Below, piece after piece: positions 23,640 through 36,116 of a stretch of DNA of 64,000 nucleotides. A program made the translations under genes and the position numbers. The stretch spans positions 33,955,629-34,019,628 of the forward strand of contig OW203764.1 of assembly GCA_934045905.1 (NCBI GenBank), written 5' to 3'. Position 1 is the first letter of the stretch, and each line of letters starts with the position of its first letter. This stretch comes from Leuctra nigra. Taxonomy: Eukaryota > Arthropoda > Insecta > Plecoptera > Leuctridae. The notes under the pieces are model-generated. The model was not told the origin of the DNA, did no database searches, and saw nothing but the letters and a program-made list of their open reading frames with translations.

Positions 23640-25330
23640 TAGTATATTATGTTCGCTGACTACACCCAGTAACATTGTGATATAACTACAGTTTTCTGCT
23701 TTCTGGATCTTAATAATGAAATATATCACATTGTTGTTAAAACCCATGTTGTGTTTTGAAGCCGAGACATTTTGTACTAGCGCATGAATTTGAAATTGAA
23801 ACCGCCCCGTCAACAAATATGATTTGATAAATATAATAATTTTTACCTCACTACATTTGGTGGCAGGTGTAGATTTATTTTTTCTACAACTTATACGAAT
23901 ATGTTTAACAACTATTACGATCTTTTGGGGCAAGAGGGCCGTGAATATCAAGAAATTTCACCGTTCACTTCTTCAACAATATCTGCTTATTATACTTCTC
24001 CCAAGATATTCCGGTGCTTGAATCCGGACGAATAGGCTAAAATTTACACAACTGATCCAACAACACCAGATATATGAAATATATGAAATTCTATGTACAC
24101 TATGGAATCTATGAATGATACCTACGGCTACATCAAAATCAATAGATTAACTTGTTTTTCCTAATTAACGAAACCGGAAGTGACGTCATAAATTTTACAA
24201 ATGTATCTTAATTAACTATTATATATACAAAGCCTATGCGTCACTTCTCGTGTTAACTTAGCTACACTATTCAGACGACAATTAAAATTAAATATTAGCA
24301 TTCACACCGATTCAGAGAGGCAGCAACTTTTCAGACGTAATTTTTAAAGTGATATTATCTCAAAAAATCATCCGGATTGATCGAAATAATAAAACAGGAC
24401 TAGGTATTCAATTAAGATGATAGATCTTTTCAATTTTTCTGAATCAATTTTTTTTTTATCAGTAATTTATATTCCAGAAATTAGCGATGGTCAATGTCAA
24501 AACTTGTATTAAACAGCAGTTAATACGCATTATCTTCTTATTCTCATCATTCATAAGGAGTGATACAAGAAGGTGCCAAGAAAAATGTTAATTCCAAGAT
24601 AATTCTTTAAAATCCAAAACATTTTAGTTTATCGTTTTATTTTGCTGTTGCATTTTACTACTACTCAGTGTTGGGTGGTTTTTCTACTAGAAGAGACGTG
24701 GCTGCTATTTTTACAGGACGTAGGTTTTTCATGGAGATTGTCAATGACAGCGACGTGACGAGGTAGGCAATTGAAATTTCACTGCATATTTTATCCGATT
24801 ACATTTTGTAGTATGAAAACGCAATTGTCTCTCTCTGATGGGAAGCTACCTCCATCTAGGGCAGGGCAAGCCGAGGGGGGGAAACGGGGGGTTAAGTAAT
24901 CACATCTGGCTGTAATCTTATCCGAATTGTTATAAAACTGGTTTCATGAGTAAGGAAATCAATAGGTAATACCATTTGCTAATAAGCACCTCAGACGCAT
25001 TGCACACATACCTGTGGTTTCTAAGATTTCGGATCAATCAGTTTAGACGTTTAGTCTATGGCATTTTCAACAGATTGTTTGATATCATCTGAATCGTCGT
25101 CAGAATCAAAAAGAGGATGAAATTTCATGATTTTGATTGCTTAATTGTTGGTAAGTTTGGAAATGTGGGCCTCTAATGTGGGCCAATTAATAGTTCACAT
25201 CAATTTAAGATTTTACATTTCTAAGATTCAGTAAGCCTAAAATACCATTAGGAGCTTGTTGTAGTGGCTTGAGCCTTAGAATGTGCACTGTTACGGCTTG
25301 GCTGGCGTGAAAGTACCGCTTCACTGGATA
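23640..25330. mobile_element. Degenerate Helitron-like family 2 fragments
   Basis: Decayed pieces resemble family 2: CTGGATCTTAATAATG near 23704, GAGGGCCGTGAATATC near 23933, ACCGGAAGTGACGTCA near 24175, and an old terminus near 25195-25326 with CAGTAAGCCTAAAATACC and GGCTTGGCTGGCGTG. They are too decayed for firm boundaries. Confidence 0.4.
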
Positions 25331-26040
25331 TATTAAGTCATAGTTCGTTAATCGTATTCGTAATTTCGATACCAAACTTTGAATGTGTTGTCAGGTAGGC
25401 ACGTGCTCCTAATTATTAAAAGATTATTACTATTGAGATTCAATGGAAATCAAATTAGAGTTATTGTAAACACTGCTGGCTGACGTCTAATGTGACGGCC
25501 CCACGTCATTGTTTAAAGAATAACACATTTTCACAATCTTTTTAATTCGCATTTAGCAGAAAATATGAAGCAACAGTTTTCAAGTTCTTTTAATCCGGAT
25601 AGAACAGGTGCTTTGAAAGCTGTGAAACTTTTTAAGTTAAAGTTAAAATATGTTTTCACTGTCCAACGCTATGACTTTTAAACATTTAACAATAAGAAAA
25701 ATATGAGTTAGAAAACCCGGAGTGGAATGAGGAGGAATTCTGAATCGCTCTCACTTAAAACTTTCTTTACTTAGGCAAAACATTCTTGAAGAAATAATTA
25801 CATTGACAGGAATGATTTGACGTCAAAGCTACAATTAATTTTGAAACTTGATTTTAAAAAAGCCTTAAAAACTTTTTTTGAGCAATAGAAGCTTGAAAGT
25901 GAATTGCCGTACAAATTATAACCAGGAAAACGCTCTGTGAAACGCGTTGATGAGCGAGCCGAATGCACGGGATGCAAATTAGTTTGATGTGTGAAAATTG
26001 CTGCTCCGCGGACCTTGAAAACAGCTGTAAAGACAACCTA
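25331..26040. other. Intergenic with family 1 end remnant
   Basis: A decayed family 1 terminus (CAGGAAAACGCTCTGTG then ACGCGTTGATGAGCGAG) lies at about 25922-25960, just outside the complete copy at 26041. Confidence 0.45.
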
Positions 26041-27363
26041 CTAGGAAAACGCTCAGTGTAACGCGTTGATAAGCGAGCACGGGTACGTGCAAATTCTCGA
26101 ACCGGAAATGCGTACACAACGCACAGAAAACATATACATCCATATGGAATTGATTATGATATCAACTTAAAAGTGTATGCTTTTCATCGAAACTTTAAAA
26201 TAGCATCTAAGCACCTGGTTCATAAAGCAAATCAGAATCAATTTTCAATTGGCACTGGAAAACATTCATTTCGATACTTCATTACTGACAGATATTAAAA
26301 ATGTAAATAACTTCATACGTTCTTAACTGATTGGGATGAAATTTTGTAAAATAAGAGACAATATTGGTCTTAATGATCATGCAAAATATGAGTTTGATCA
26401 GAATTATCGAAGACCGTTTTCATTTTTCAGCCTATCAGGAGATATTTATTTAAATTTTAACCAATGAATCTGAGTAACGCGTTGATGAGCGAGCACGGAT
26501 ACGCGCAACACCTCGAACCGAAATTCTGTCTATCGAAAATGTCATTAAAAGCCAATAATTCTAAAATTTCGCCACAGATTTGTATAGAAATCTCAAAAAA
26601 TTCCTAAAATATTGGTCCAAATAACCATGCAAAGCTTTAAGTTGATCAATTGAACCTTTATGATTGAACTGTTCCGTGTTAATTTTCAAAAATCACAGGA
26701 TCTCCTTCAAAAAATATACCTGAGACCACTCATATGATATAAGTGTGTCTACACAATATCAGATCGACTGTTGAACGGTCATTATCAGTTTCATTTGCGT
26801 TTGAAAGTTTCTGCTCTAACTACCTTGCCTTGAACTGAAGAGTCGAAGTCGCCGTGAATTTGACAGCCAACACGCTAATAGTCCGTAAAATGTCAATAAC
26901 GTTTGGATTTAAACACAGATTAGTATGAAAATTGTCAAAAATGCAGATAATGTTGGACCCAACCATCATGCGAAGTTATAAGTTGATCGTTCAATCGGTT
27001 ATAGTTTAAATTTCTAAAAACACAGGAAAGATGGTTTTAAATTTTAACCAATGGGAGGATTTGGCTGAAACTTTGTTTGATTGGGTACAATGTTGGGGGT
27101 AATGACTTGTCAAAATTTCAATTTGATCAAAACAACCAATCGAAAGTTAATTTTTTTTAAATTTGAACCAATCAATGGATTTCAAAAAAATTAGGGTCTG
27201 CAACAATCAGAAATGTTACGTACATGTGTGCAAAATTTCAGCTCGATCGAAGAAAAACTCTGACCTGTATATCGTCAGTAACAGAAAAAAAAAAACAAAC
27301 AAAAAAAAAAACAGAGGTCCGTGCCAAAAGAGCCAAATGGAGACGCTCGCTTCGCTCGCTCAA
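26041..27363 (-). mobile_element. Helitron-like family 1, full-length copy (1323 bp)
   Basis: On the minus strand it starts TTGAGCGAGCGAAGCGAGCG, preceded by A, and ends CGTTTTCCTAG, followed by T. No target-site duplication is seen. A hairpin AACGC...GCGTT lies a few bases before CTAG. Insertion at A/T without TSD and a CTAG 3' end with a nearby hairpin fit a non-autonomous Helitron; the 5' TT instead of TC is atypical. It has exactly the same length as the inverted copy at 31615-32937. Near 26470-26515 it contains an internal second 3'-end-like segment, so it may be composite. Only spurious short ORFs. Confidence 0.65.
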
Positions 27364-28504
27364 TGATGTGTATCAAGGTGTAGTATTTTTCTCAAAGAAG
27401 AATAAATTCATCTCTACACAAACTCCGTAGTAGAAGTTCGTGAAAGATTTGGGATGCAAATGACAAACTCTTTTTAGTACCAGGGCCTCTTTAGGCCCTA
27501 TTACCCAGTTTCGACCAATATAAACAAATTAAAATTACATTTTAAAGGCACTTAGTAGTCCATTACTTCATTTGTCCATTAGTAGTTTGTACTAAATAAA
27601 TTAATTTCCACAGTCATAGCAAAAGGAAACTAAACTCAATTATACTTCTAGCGAGCGAATGCATATTAAAACGAAAACTACTGAGAACACTTCGCTCACA
27701 TTCTTCACTTACTTACATCCCTCACTTTGAGCTTGCATTGATATGTTCACAGTTTCATTTGGTAATATTCTCATATCGGCGTTAGCCAAAAACTTCATAT
27801 ATTTATAATAAAATTCTAAATTCTAAATTCATGTATCCGGTACATTGGTATAGAAATGTCATATTTCATACTACATAGTAATAAGTCAGTAACATACATT
27901 ATCGAACAAGTTGTACAAATACAATACAAGACTACTTAAGTAAAAAAATCATCCAATTTATAAAAGCAGTTTTCTATCAATAATACAATCGTAATCAATA
28001 TTCTGAAATAAATTAATCTGATAAATTATGTAATGAAAATAATGCTATGACGATTAAATAAACCCCATTACAAGATCTCTAAGTATCCCGCAAACAGTGC
28101 TGGGTAAGTAGGTATTTGCAGGTATTTATAAACAGGTTCGAATGTAGTACTTGTGGGTAAAAATTACTGCGCACGTAATTGCTGCATGGCGTGCCGTCCT
28201 TTGAGGTAATTTACGTTTTCTCGATCGATGTTGCAAGGTTAAAATATCACGAATCTCAACTTGATAATGTCATAGGAATCGTGGAGTTATACTCTGTAGT
28301 TACGTCACGAGAGGGCTTGGGTTCGCATTCCGCAAGCACAAGAAATCTAATTAGTAAATGTAATTAGAATGTTCGTAATTAGTAAATAATGCATTATTAT
28401 CACAACGATAATCAGCGGCCAGGGTTTTCATTTGTGAGTAAAGTCAGCGAATGAATTCAGTATACAATTTGCAATTATTTTTTGGCAAAGATAACTGTTG
28501 TATT
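27364..28504. other. Intergenic, nothing recognised
   Basis: AT-rich, no gene or complete element found. Confidence 0.45.
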
Positions 28505-28690
28505 ACTACTAGCAACGTTCTTAACGCGTTGATAAGCGAGCATTGGTTTATGCATAGACATTGTATAGCCTTCAAGCCGAAGCTATACAATGTCTATGGT
28601 TTATGTAACACCTCGAGCAGAATTTCACATCTGAATAAAGATATCAAAAAGAGCCTTAGTTCTAGACCAATTGGCTTCAATTGATACTAA
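28505..28690 (-). mobile_element. Family 1 fragment with inserted hairpin
   Basis: AACGCGTTGATAAGCGAGCA at 28523-28542 is the family 1 3' subterminal sequence. It is interrupted by a 17-bp-stem hairpin (28553-28569 with 28582-28598), with GGTTTATG on both sides. Confidence 0.5.
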
Positions 28691-30315
28691 TATGTTATAT
28701 GTTGCTTTTAATGAGAATGGAATGATAACAAGTCAATTTCACTTTTAAACCAATCGGAGTATCTCGTTCAAATAATGTATGTACTACAGAAAAGCTGAGG
28801 GGTCAAAACAATGTATAAACATTTTCAGCTCGCCATCGTAACACCAACAATGAACATTTTCTTTTTTAGAGTGTGATAAAGGTATATTATGCTACTGTTA
28901 TTTTAATTTACACATAAAAGTAAACCAGCACAAAATATTGAAGACAAAAAATATACGAGTATTGTTCCCTATTGGCAAATCAATTGGAATGTTGAAATGC
29001 TTCTTGGACTTTGCCCAAATGTCAACTGCTGCGACTGTTTTTATTGTGTAATAAAAACGATATACAATATAGTTTTGTGAATAAGTATAACGCATTGTAA
29101 AACAAAAACACACTACATGTATCAGATTGCGAATGGGCGTTAAAATACAAAAAAACATGGCCGTGGTATATAGTTATGTTTGAAAACGGCCTTAGTTATT
29201 GCAATTGTGTGTATCAGCCTGTAACTGGTCGCAACGTTAAGCAATTCACAGGCGAAATGTCAGGAGAGTTTGCCTCTTTGTTGTTTGCGCAGTGAAAAGA
29301 AAGTCTCGATCTTCCGGGAGAAGGGGGGGGGGGGGGATCTGGGAGGTCGCAGCCACCCAGGAGGAATTATCCGAGTAATGATGTTTTCTCTTGTTTAACA
29401 TCACCGAGTTCCACTGGGAACGTACCGACAATATTTCCACACATTCGCAAGTATTCCGTCGCATTTCATTTCCTTTTCAGATATAAACTAGATTTTCCTA
29501 TTGAAATTCAATTTTATCCTTTAGGAAGAAAGGAAATATGTTGTGTGAGGGACATCAACATTGTGACCGTGGAACATGCGACATCAACGCGAGAGGACGA
29601 ATGGAAAAGTTTTCTCTTTGATCAGACTTTCAAGTGGCGTGGAATCCGTGTGTAGCTTGACAAAAACAAAACTGTCATTGAAATAGTAACAAGTTAAATA
29701 GACACTTAACTTCCTTCCTTACGCACAACCTTCTATTTACTACTTACTTACTTTTACTTACTTACTTCCAATTCGTTCAGTCCTTACTTGTTCCATCCTT
29801 ACTTACAACAGATGACTCTACATATCAGCCACTGGAAAATTGATCTGCGCATTCTTTAATTTCTCATTAATAATGCACAGTTCCTAAGCTGTTAATACAA
29901 ATTATTTTCTATTCTATTCTATTCTATTCTATTTTGTTATATTTTATTTTATTATACTTACTTATTTAAATGTGGGCTTATACTCTTCCTCACTTGCATA
30001 TAGGTTACTTACTTTTTACTTACCTACTTACAAAGTACTATTATTTATTGAAATTGAATTCCATCCTTTTTAAGAAGGACAGAAAAATATCCTATGTAAA
30101 GGGCTTACATGTAATGATTTACTACAAATGCAAATGTATTTGATTAAGATCTTTTCTTATGTGATTTGGTCATTTCAGGGAGGCTAACTGATTTATGTAA
30201 ATCAGTAACTCATCAACAATATTTTTCTAATCGAAAGTTTTTGTACAAAATACATCCAACATAGAGTTAAATATGGTTTTCGCTGATAACCTCATGATAG
30301 GTATGTAAATAAATA
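28691..30315. other. Intergenic with low-complexity tracts
   Basis: Contains a 14-base G run (29323-29336), ACTT-rich low-complexity sequence (about 29725-30035) and a TTCTA pentanucleotide repeat near 29905-29933. No gene is supported. Confidence 0.5.
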
Positions 30316-30494
30316 CCAACTGCAATATGAAAAGATTTTCCTTGAGTGGAATTCGAACCCACGACCTTCCGATATCCAGTCAGATGCTCTACCAACTGAG
30401 CTACCAAGGCAATATAAGCTGCGTTAGCAACTTACCGATTTTGAAGATAGGTTCGAATCTCACTCAAGGAAAATCTTTTCATATTGCAGTTGGT
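30316..30494. mobile_element. Foldback tRNA-derived SINE-like unit
   Basis: The left end ACCAACTGCAATATGAAAAG and the right end CTTTTCATATTGCAGTTGG are mirror images. The unit holds a minus-strand tRNA-like core plus a partial plus-strand 3' half near 30450. Same architecture as 14322-14518. Confidence 0.6.
30339..30410 (-). tRNA. tRNA-like sequence (SINE head)
   Basis: Minus-strand relative of 14420-14491 with loop CTGGATA and a damaged T-arm (GTGGG TTCGAAT TCCAC). Considered repeat-derived. Confidence 0.45.
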
Positions 30495-31614
30495 TGTAGG
30501 CAATTTGTGCGAATCAAGCCAAGGGGTCGCAATCAAGCAAATGGTTTGGATTTCTAATCCGTTGTACCGTAAGCCGTATTCACTGGATGAATCCTGTGCT
30601 GGCTCAGCCCCACAAAGGAAGATTAAAACTTCCACATAAGTCTCTGCACCGCGACAAATATTGATAAGAATAATGAGATTTTTCATGTATAGGTAGTCAG
30701 CATAATGTGTCCATCTCATCCATAACCATCTTAATCTATTTTTATTGTTTATTTCTTTTTAGAGAATCGAATTGATTAATAAACGTCACAACAAGCAGCC
30801 CGAACACTGCACAGATCAGTGATCACCCTCGACATTTGACCAATCACAGTCGGAGTTCCCCTGAGCATGGAAGTTTATAAAATGTCCGTACTTCAAATTC
30901 AAAGTGAACAAAAGTGGTCTAAAACATGTCGAGTTCTTTTAAATTACTTCTACATATTTAAAACTTCTTTAGCGTCTTTAGACCATGAAATATAATTTAA
31001 GAAACAAGGAGATGATTAAATTCTGTGAGTTTTTGTAAATCTTCGCAACAAAAGTAAAAAAGGAGGCTCAATGTTGCATGAAATCTCGAGGTTTAGCGAA
31101 GATGGATTGGGACAGCGAGGGGGGGGTTATACGATGAGGGGTGGGGGCAGACAGAGGGGAAGGGTGGAATATAATTAACACTATTTACTGAATGCAAGTT
31201 GAACGCTGCGACACAGTGACATGCAGATTTACTAGCGAAATAAATTAACGAACTTTTTCAACTTGCCAACGCGATAAAAAAGTGCGGACGTAGTCAAGCG
31301 GGTTGGAAACTTTCGTCAACTTTCAACTGTTGAATCAAATTCTGGAAAACTTTCCTAACAACTTGACGATTTTTTGTCAATAAGTTTCTAAGAAAAGTGT
31401 TTGACTTTCTCATAAAATAAAGAGATATCGAGACAATTTCAAGCATAAAATATTAAAAAATACATAGTAAGAAATTCAGCCATCTCTTTGAGCTCTTTTA
31501 ACCCGCATTCTTGTTCGAAAATATTAATGTATCGCACATTGCATTGTAAAAACCCTATTCAATGATCCTCTGTTGTAGACACTATACATCAGTGGCAATT
31601 AAAGTATGTAGTAA
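30495..31614. other. Intergenic, nothing recognised
   Basis: AT-rich with a G-rich patch around 31120-31165. No gene seen. Confidence 0.45.
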
Positions 31615-32937
31615 TTGAGCGAGCGAAGCGAGCGTCTCCTTTTGGCTCTTTTGGCACGGACCTCTGTTTTTTTTTTTTTTTGTTTTTTTTTTTTTCTGTT
31701 ACTGACGATATACAGGTCAGAGTTTTTCTTCGATCGAGCTGAAATTTTGCACACATGTACGTAACATTTCTGATTGTTGCAGACCCTAATTTTTTTGAAA
31801 TCCATTGATTGGTTCAAATTTAAAAAAAATTAACTTTCGATTGGTTGTTTTGATCAAATTGAAATTTTGACAAGTCATTACCCCCAACATTGTACCCAAT
31901 CAAACAAAGTTTCAGCCAAATCCTCCCATTGGTTAAAATTTAAAACCATCTTTCCTGTGTTTTTAGAAATTTAAACTATAACCGATTGAACGATCAACTT
32001 ATAACTTCGCATGATGGTTGGGATAAACATTATCTGCATTTTTGACAATTTTCATACTAATCTGTGTTTAAATCCAAACGTTATTGACATTTTACGGACT
32101 ATTTGCTTGTTGGCTGTCAAATTCACGGCGACTTCGACTCTTCAGTTCAAGGCAAGGTAGTTAGAGCAGAAACTTTCAAACGCAAATGAAACTGATAATG
32201 ACCGTTTAACAGTCGATCTGATATTGTGTAGACACAATTATATCATATGAGTGGTCTCAGGTATATTTTTTGAAGGAGATCCTGTGATTTTTGAAAATTA
32301 ACACGGAACAGTTCAATCATAAAGGTTCAATCGATCAACTTAAAGCTTTGCATGGTTATTTGGACCAATATTTTAGGAATGTTTTGAGATTTCTATACAA
32401 ATCTGTGGCGAAATTTTAGAATTATTTGCTTTTAATGACATTTTCGATAGACAGAATTTCGGTTCGAGGTGTTGCGCGTATCCGTGCTCGCTCATCAACG
32501 CGTTACTCAGATTCATTGGTTAAAATTTAAATAAATATCTCCCGATAGGCTGAAAAATGAAAACGGTCTTCGATAATTCTGATCAAACTCATATTTTGCA
32601 TGATCATTAAGACCAATATTGTCTCTTATTTTACAAAATTTCATCCCAATCAGTTAAGAACGTACGAAGTTATTTACATTTTTAATATCTGTCAGTAATG
32701 AAGTATCGAAATGAATGTTTTCCAGTGCCAATTGAAAATTGATTCTGATTTGCTTTATGAACCAGGTGCTTAGATGCTATTTTAAAGTTTCGATGAAAAG
32801 CATACACTTTTAAGTTGATATCATAATCAATTCAATATGGATGTATGTTTTCTGTGCGTTGTGTACGCATTTCCGGTTCGAGAATTTGCACGTACCCGTG
32901 CTCGCTCATCAACGCGTTACACTGAGCGTTTTCCTAG
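31615..32937 (+). mobile_element. Helitron-like family 1, full-length copy (1323 bp)
   Basis: Starts TTGAGCGAGCGAAGCGAGCG after A and ends GAGCGTTTTCCTAG before T. Near-identical to 26041-27363 in opposite orientation and of equal length. Both contain poly-T near the 5' end and several ATTGGTT-containing blocks. No transposase or Rep/helicase ORF, so non-autonomous. Confidence 0.7.
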
Positions 32938-33659
32938 TTTAGACTATTGTTTTGGATTATTATATTACAAGAACAGTAAATAATACTCATAAATATAATT
33001 TTTTAAATTTGGCATTTCCAACTTCCTAGGGGACAAAAAGGAGAGTCTATCATATCTGTCGACGGGCAATTTATATCCAGCAGAATGTCAAGAAATTCGT
33101 TTAGACAATCTGGTCACTCTTATTTGAATGGTGGGGCATTTAAGCCAGGTTGTACAATGTCCGGATAAAGTTAGCGGTATAGGCAGCGTGTTTAGACAAC
33201 AGATGGCACTGTAAAAAGTACAGACAGAGCCACCTAATCTGTGGGAAGGAAGCTTACCTTTTGGCAAGGCGTCCAAGTCGCTGCAGTTATATGTTATGTT
33301 GCTGCACATATTACGCATTATCAATTCTTAAAATTTACACATGTTTATCTAATGTTTATTCGCCTACAAAATATTAATAATAAAGTGTTCACAATTTCAA
33401 TGAATCTGATCACAATATTAATTTGCGCGACTTAGTTTGATTCCGAAATATTTTGAGTACATTTGTTGACATCTGATCGGTTGCTAGGTCACGGCCAATG
33501 AGAAATAAAACAGTTGACGATCTTCCCACAAAAGTTGCTAATTTCTCTCACTCGTGGCGAACACTCGGTGCCTATAGGAAATTTATCGGAGGTTACCTTG
33601 GCAACAGCCCATGAAACACAGCAAATGAGAAACAGCCATCTAGATCATTCTGTTCAATT
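32938..33659. other. Intergenic, nothing recognised
   Basis: No supported gene between the family 1 copy and the TIR element. Confidence 0.45.
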
Positions 33660-34273
33660 TAGGCTAAGGCCGAGTAGGACCAATTTTGGATTAGCTAACT
33701 ATCGATAGTTAGTGGCCAGTTAACCAATGAATCAAGTTCGCGAATTCCACAGCCAATAAGATTCCCTAATTTCCACTAACCATTGATAATTATAATGTCG
33801 TTTTCAGCTGGCTGTACTGGGGTTACACTGAGTTCTTGATCGTGACATCATGTCGTAACCTGGTTTTGCCCTAGTGCTGCCCCCAAGTGCGGTCTCCGCC
33901 GAAAACGAATGATATGTTTTGATTTGTGTTTTGATACGGACAGCGATTTTCAAATGGAAACCGAAGAAATTGAGCTCCTGAGTGTTTTGAAGGAAAGCCT
34001 CAAGTAACAACATCAATTTTGTTTTTCGCGACGCCATTTTGGTGGAGTGTAAGGGGCAACTCTACCAAATATTTCCGAGCAAGAAATAGTGCACTGAGTG
34101 CGCACCCAGTGTGCACCACTTCCCAGTCAAATACGAAAACATTGCCCCAGAGCAACTGCACACTGCCAGTCGAACACGCCACTTGCACTCAGTGCAGCTC
34201 AGTGCAACCCCAGTGCGGCCAGCCGAAAACGACATTTATAACTTAATCCAAAGTTGGTCCTACCCGGCCTAAG
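33660..34273. mobile_element. TIR element, about 610 bp
   Basis: The left end TAGGCTAAGGCCGAGTAGG (33660) and the mirrored right end CCTACCCGGCCTAAG (to 34273), with GGACCAA and TTGGATTA shared further in, form terminal inverted repeats of about 30 nt. The interior has recurrent AGTGC phrases and no transposase. Confidence 0.55.
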
Positions 34274-34290
34274 TGAACTTTATCTTACAT

Positions 34291-34422
34291 AGGCCCGGTA
34301 TTACAAAAGTTAAGTTTTGCCGGATTAACTAAATATTAGACTATCCAATCAGATACCTACTTCAGAATAATTGAAACAGTTGACATTAATCCAAAAGTTT
34401 AACTTTAGAAATGCCAGGGCTT
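34291..34422. mobile_element. MITE, GGCCCGG family
   Basis: Begins AGGCCCGGTATTACAAAAG, with GGATTAACTAAATATTAGAC inside, and ends with a decayed mirror (CCAGGGCTTA). Related to 37389-37550. Confidence 0.55.
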
Positions 34423-35017
34423 ATCGGGACATACCTTAGTATCTATCAGTTGGATATGTACTTTCGACTTGTGGAATTTGGCGCCTATCATTTCGCAACC
34501 ATCCACTGAGGGTCCTTGCAGTGACGAACTGTCCGTGATCGAACCCCGGACGCATGGAGGTAGGTGTGCGGGGACTGCGGTCGCAGGTGGCGGCGGCGGC
34601 GGCGAGTGTGGATAAGCCTCGCTTGAACGCCGGATTAATAATGCACAGCGTGTTAAGTGCTGCACACTCAGTCCGGAGACCGCATCGGTGTGTAGGCGGG
34701 GGTCCGGTCATTAGTGCAATACTCGTGCACGGAGGATTTAGGAAATATTATTAGATATTTTTATAAGGGGACATGGTCGTCCGCAGGATTTATGTAGGGG
34801 GGGGGGGGGGGGGGCAAGATGTTACAGTTCATAACTTAATAAATGAAAGAAGAAGATAATATACCAGGAATCAACTGGTAAAATACAAATATTTGGCAGA
34901 AACACTGGTATTGTCAAGATAAAATAAAATAAAACGGTAGTGGTAACAGAACGTCAGTCGCGCTTTCGATCGAACGTATCGATGGAAATATTGCGGCGGA
35001 CTCATTTTATTTTATTT
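34423..35017. other. Intergenic, GC-rich patch and poly-G
   Basis: A GC-rich segment with a GGC repeat lies at about 34540-34720. Open frames there are short and I cannot connect them to a gene. An 18-base G run is at 34797-34814. Positions 34878-34922 reappear inverted at 36001-36045. Confidence 0.45.
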
Positions 35018-36000
35018 TTGAGCGAGCGTCACCACGGTACTCTTAATGCACTTTCTCTGTGTGTGTTTTTTTTTTGTGGTCACAGCCCAGGTCTAACCGC
35101 TCAAGCAATCGATCTGAAATTTTGTACACATACTAACGTACTCTATGCGGTCCCTGGGATCGTTTTTGAACGGGCTCCCGTGATTGGTTCAAATTTAAAA
35201 AGAATTATCTTTTGATTGGTTGCTTCGATCAATTTGAAATTTAGCAAAAACATTGCAACCAACATTGTACCCAATCATAAAAAGTTTCAGCCAAATCCTC
35301 CTATTGGTTCAAATTTAAAACCATTTTTCTTTTTTACGTTTAAACTAGAACAGATTGACCGTTCAACTTAAAACTTCGCGTGGTCATTGGTACCAACATT
35401 TTAGATATTTTTGCCAATTTTCAGTCTAATCTGTCGTTATTTTCAAAAGTTTTGTCATTTTAAGGTCATTTTATTCCATAATCTTGAAAAATTTATACTC
35501 AATTGTCATCCCTGCCTTCTTTAAGCTTCTGTTCCAAGGCAAGGCCTGTAGAGCAGCCAAGCTATCCACAATGTACAGTAAAATGAAAGCATTTTTGAGC
35601 TAGCGCATAAAATCGGATGCAGTACGAAGGCCAAATCCTCTTATTGGTTTAAGTTTAAATAATGTCTTCTGATTGGTCGACAATAAAAATGTTCACATTA
35701 AGTTCAAATTTTTCATGGTGATCAAGACCAACTTAATATTAAATTTTACATATTGTAAGCCCAATCAGTCAAGTATTAATTGTAATTTTACGAGTTTAGA
35801 ATGGGATGTTACAAGAGATTTCTGGAGAAGGTATGTAGGTAAGACTTCACGACACAATGGATCTGTTATTCATCCAGAGTATTATGGAGATTGAAAAATT
35901 GCAGAGAAAATCGTCTTGTGCCGTGTCGTGCATCGTTACTATGGGGATGTTGCATGTTCTGTGCTCGCTCATCAACGCGTTACACTGAGCGTTTTCCTAG
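35018..36000 (+). mobile_element. Helitron-like family 1 copy (palindrome left arm)
   Basis: Starts TTGAGCGAGCG and ends CGTTTTCCTAG before T. It is the inverted partner of 36117-37148 with high similarity throughout. Compared with that copy its first bases are shorter by one internal GAGCGNAGC unit. Confidence 0.7.
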
Positions 36001-36116
36001 TATCTTGACAATACCAGTGTTTCTGTTCAAATATTTGTATTTTACTATGTTTCAGTTCATTGTATGCGGGTCTGGGACGCAGAGTCCCAAATCAGTTTTG
36101 TATACATTTTACTCGA

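Noticed and set aside
27163..27430. Short ORFs also found at 31599-31817
   Set aside because: They lie in the A-rich 5' region of family 1 elements and repeat with them; not host genes.
34405..34754. GC-rich ORFs (proline-rich minus strand, alanine-rich plus strand)
   Set aside because: Driven by a GGC repeat; no splice sites, domain or neighbouring exon could be linked.
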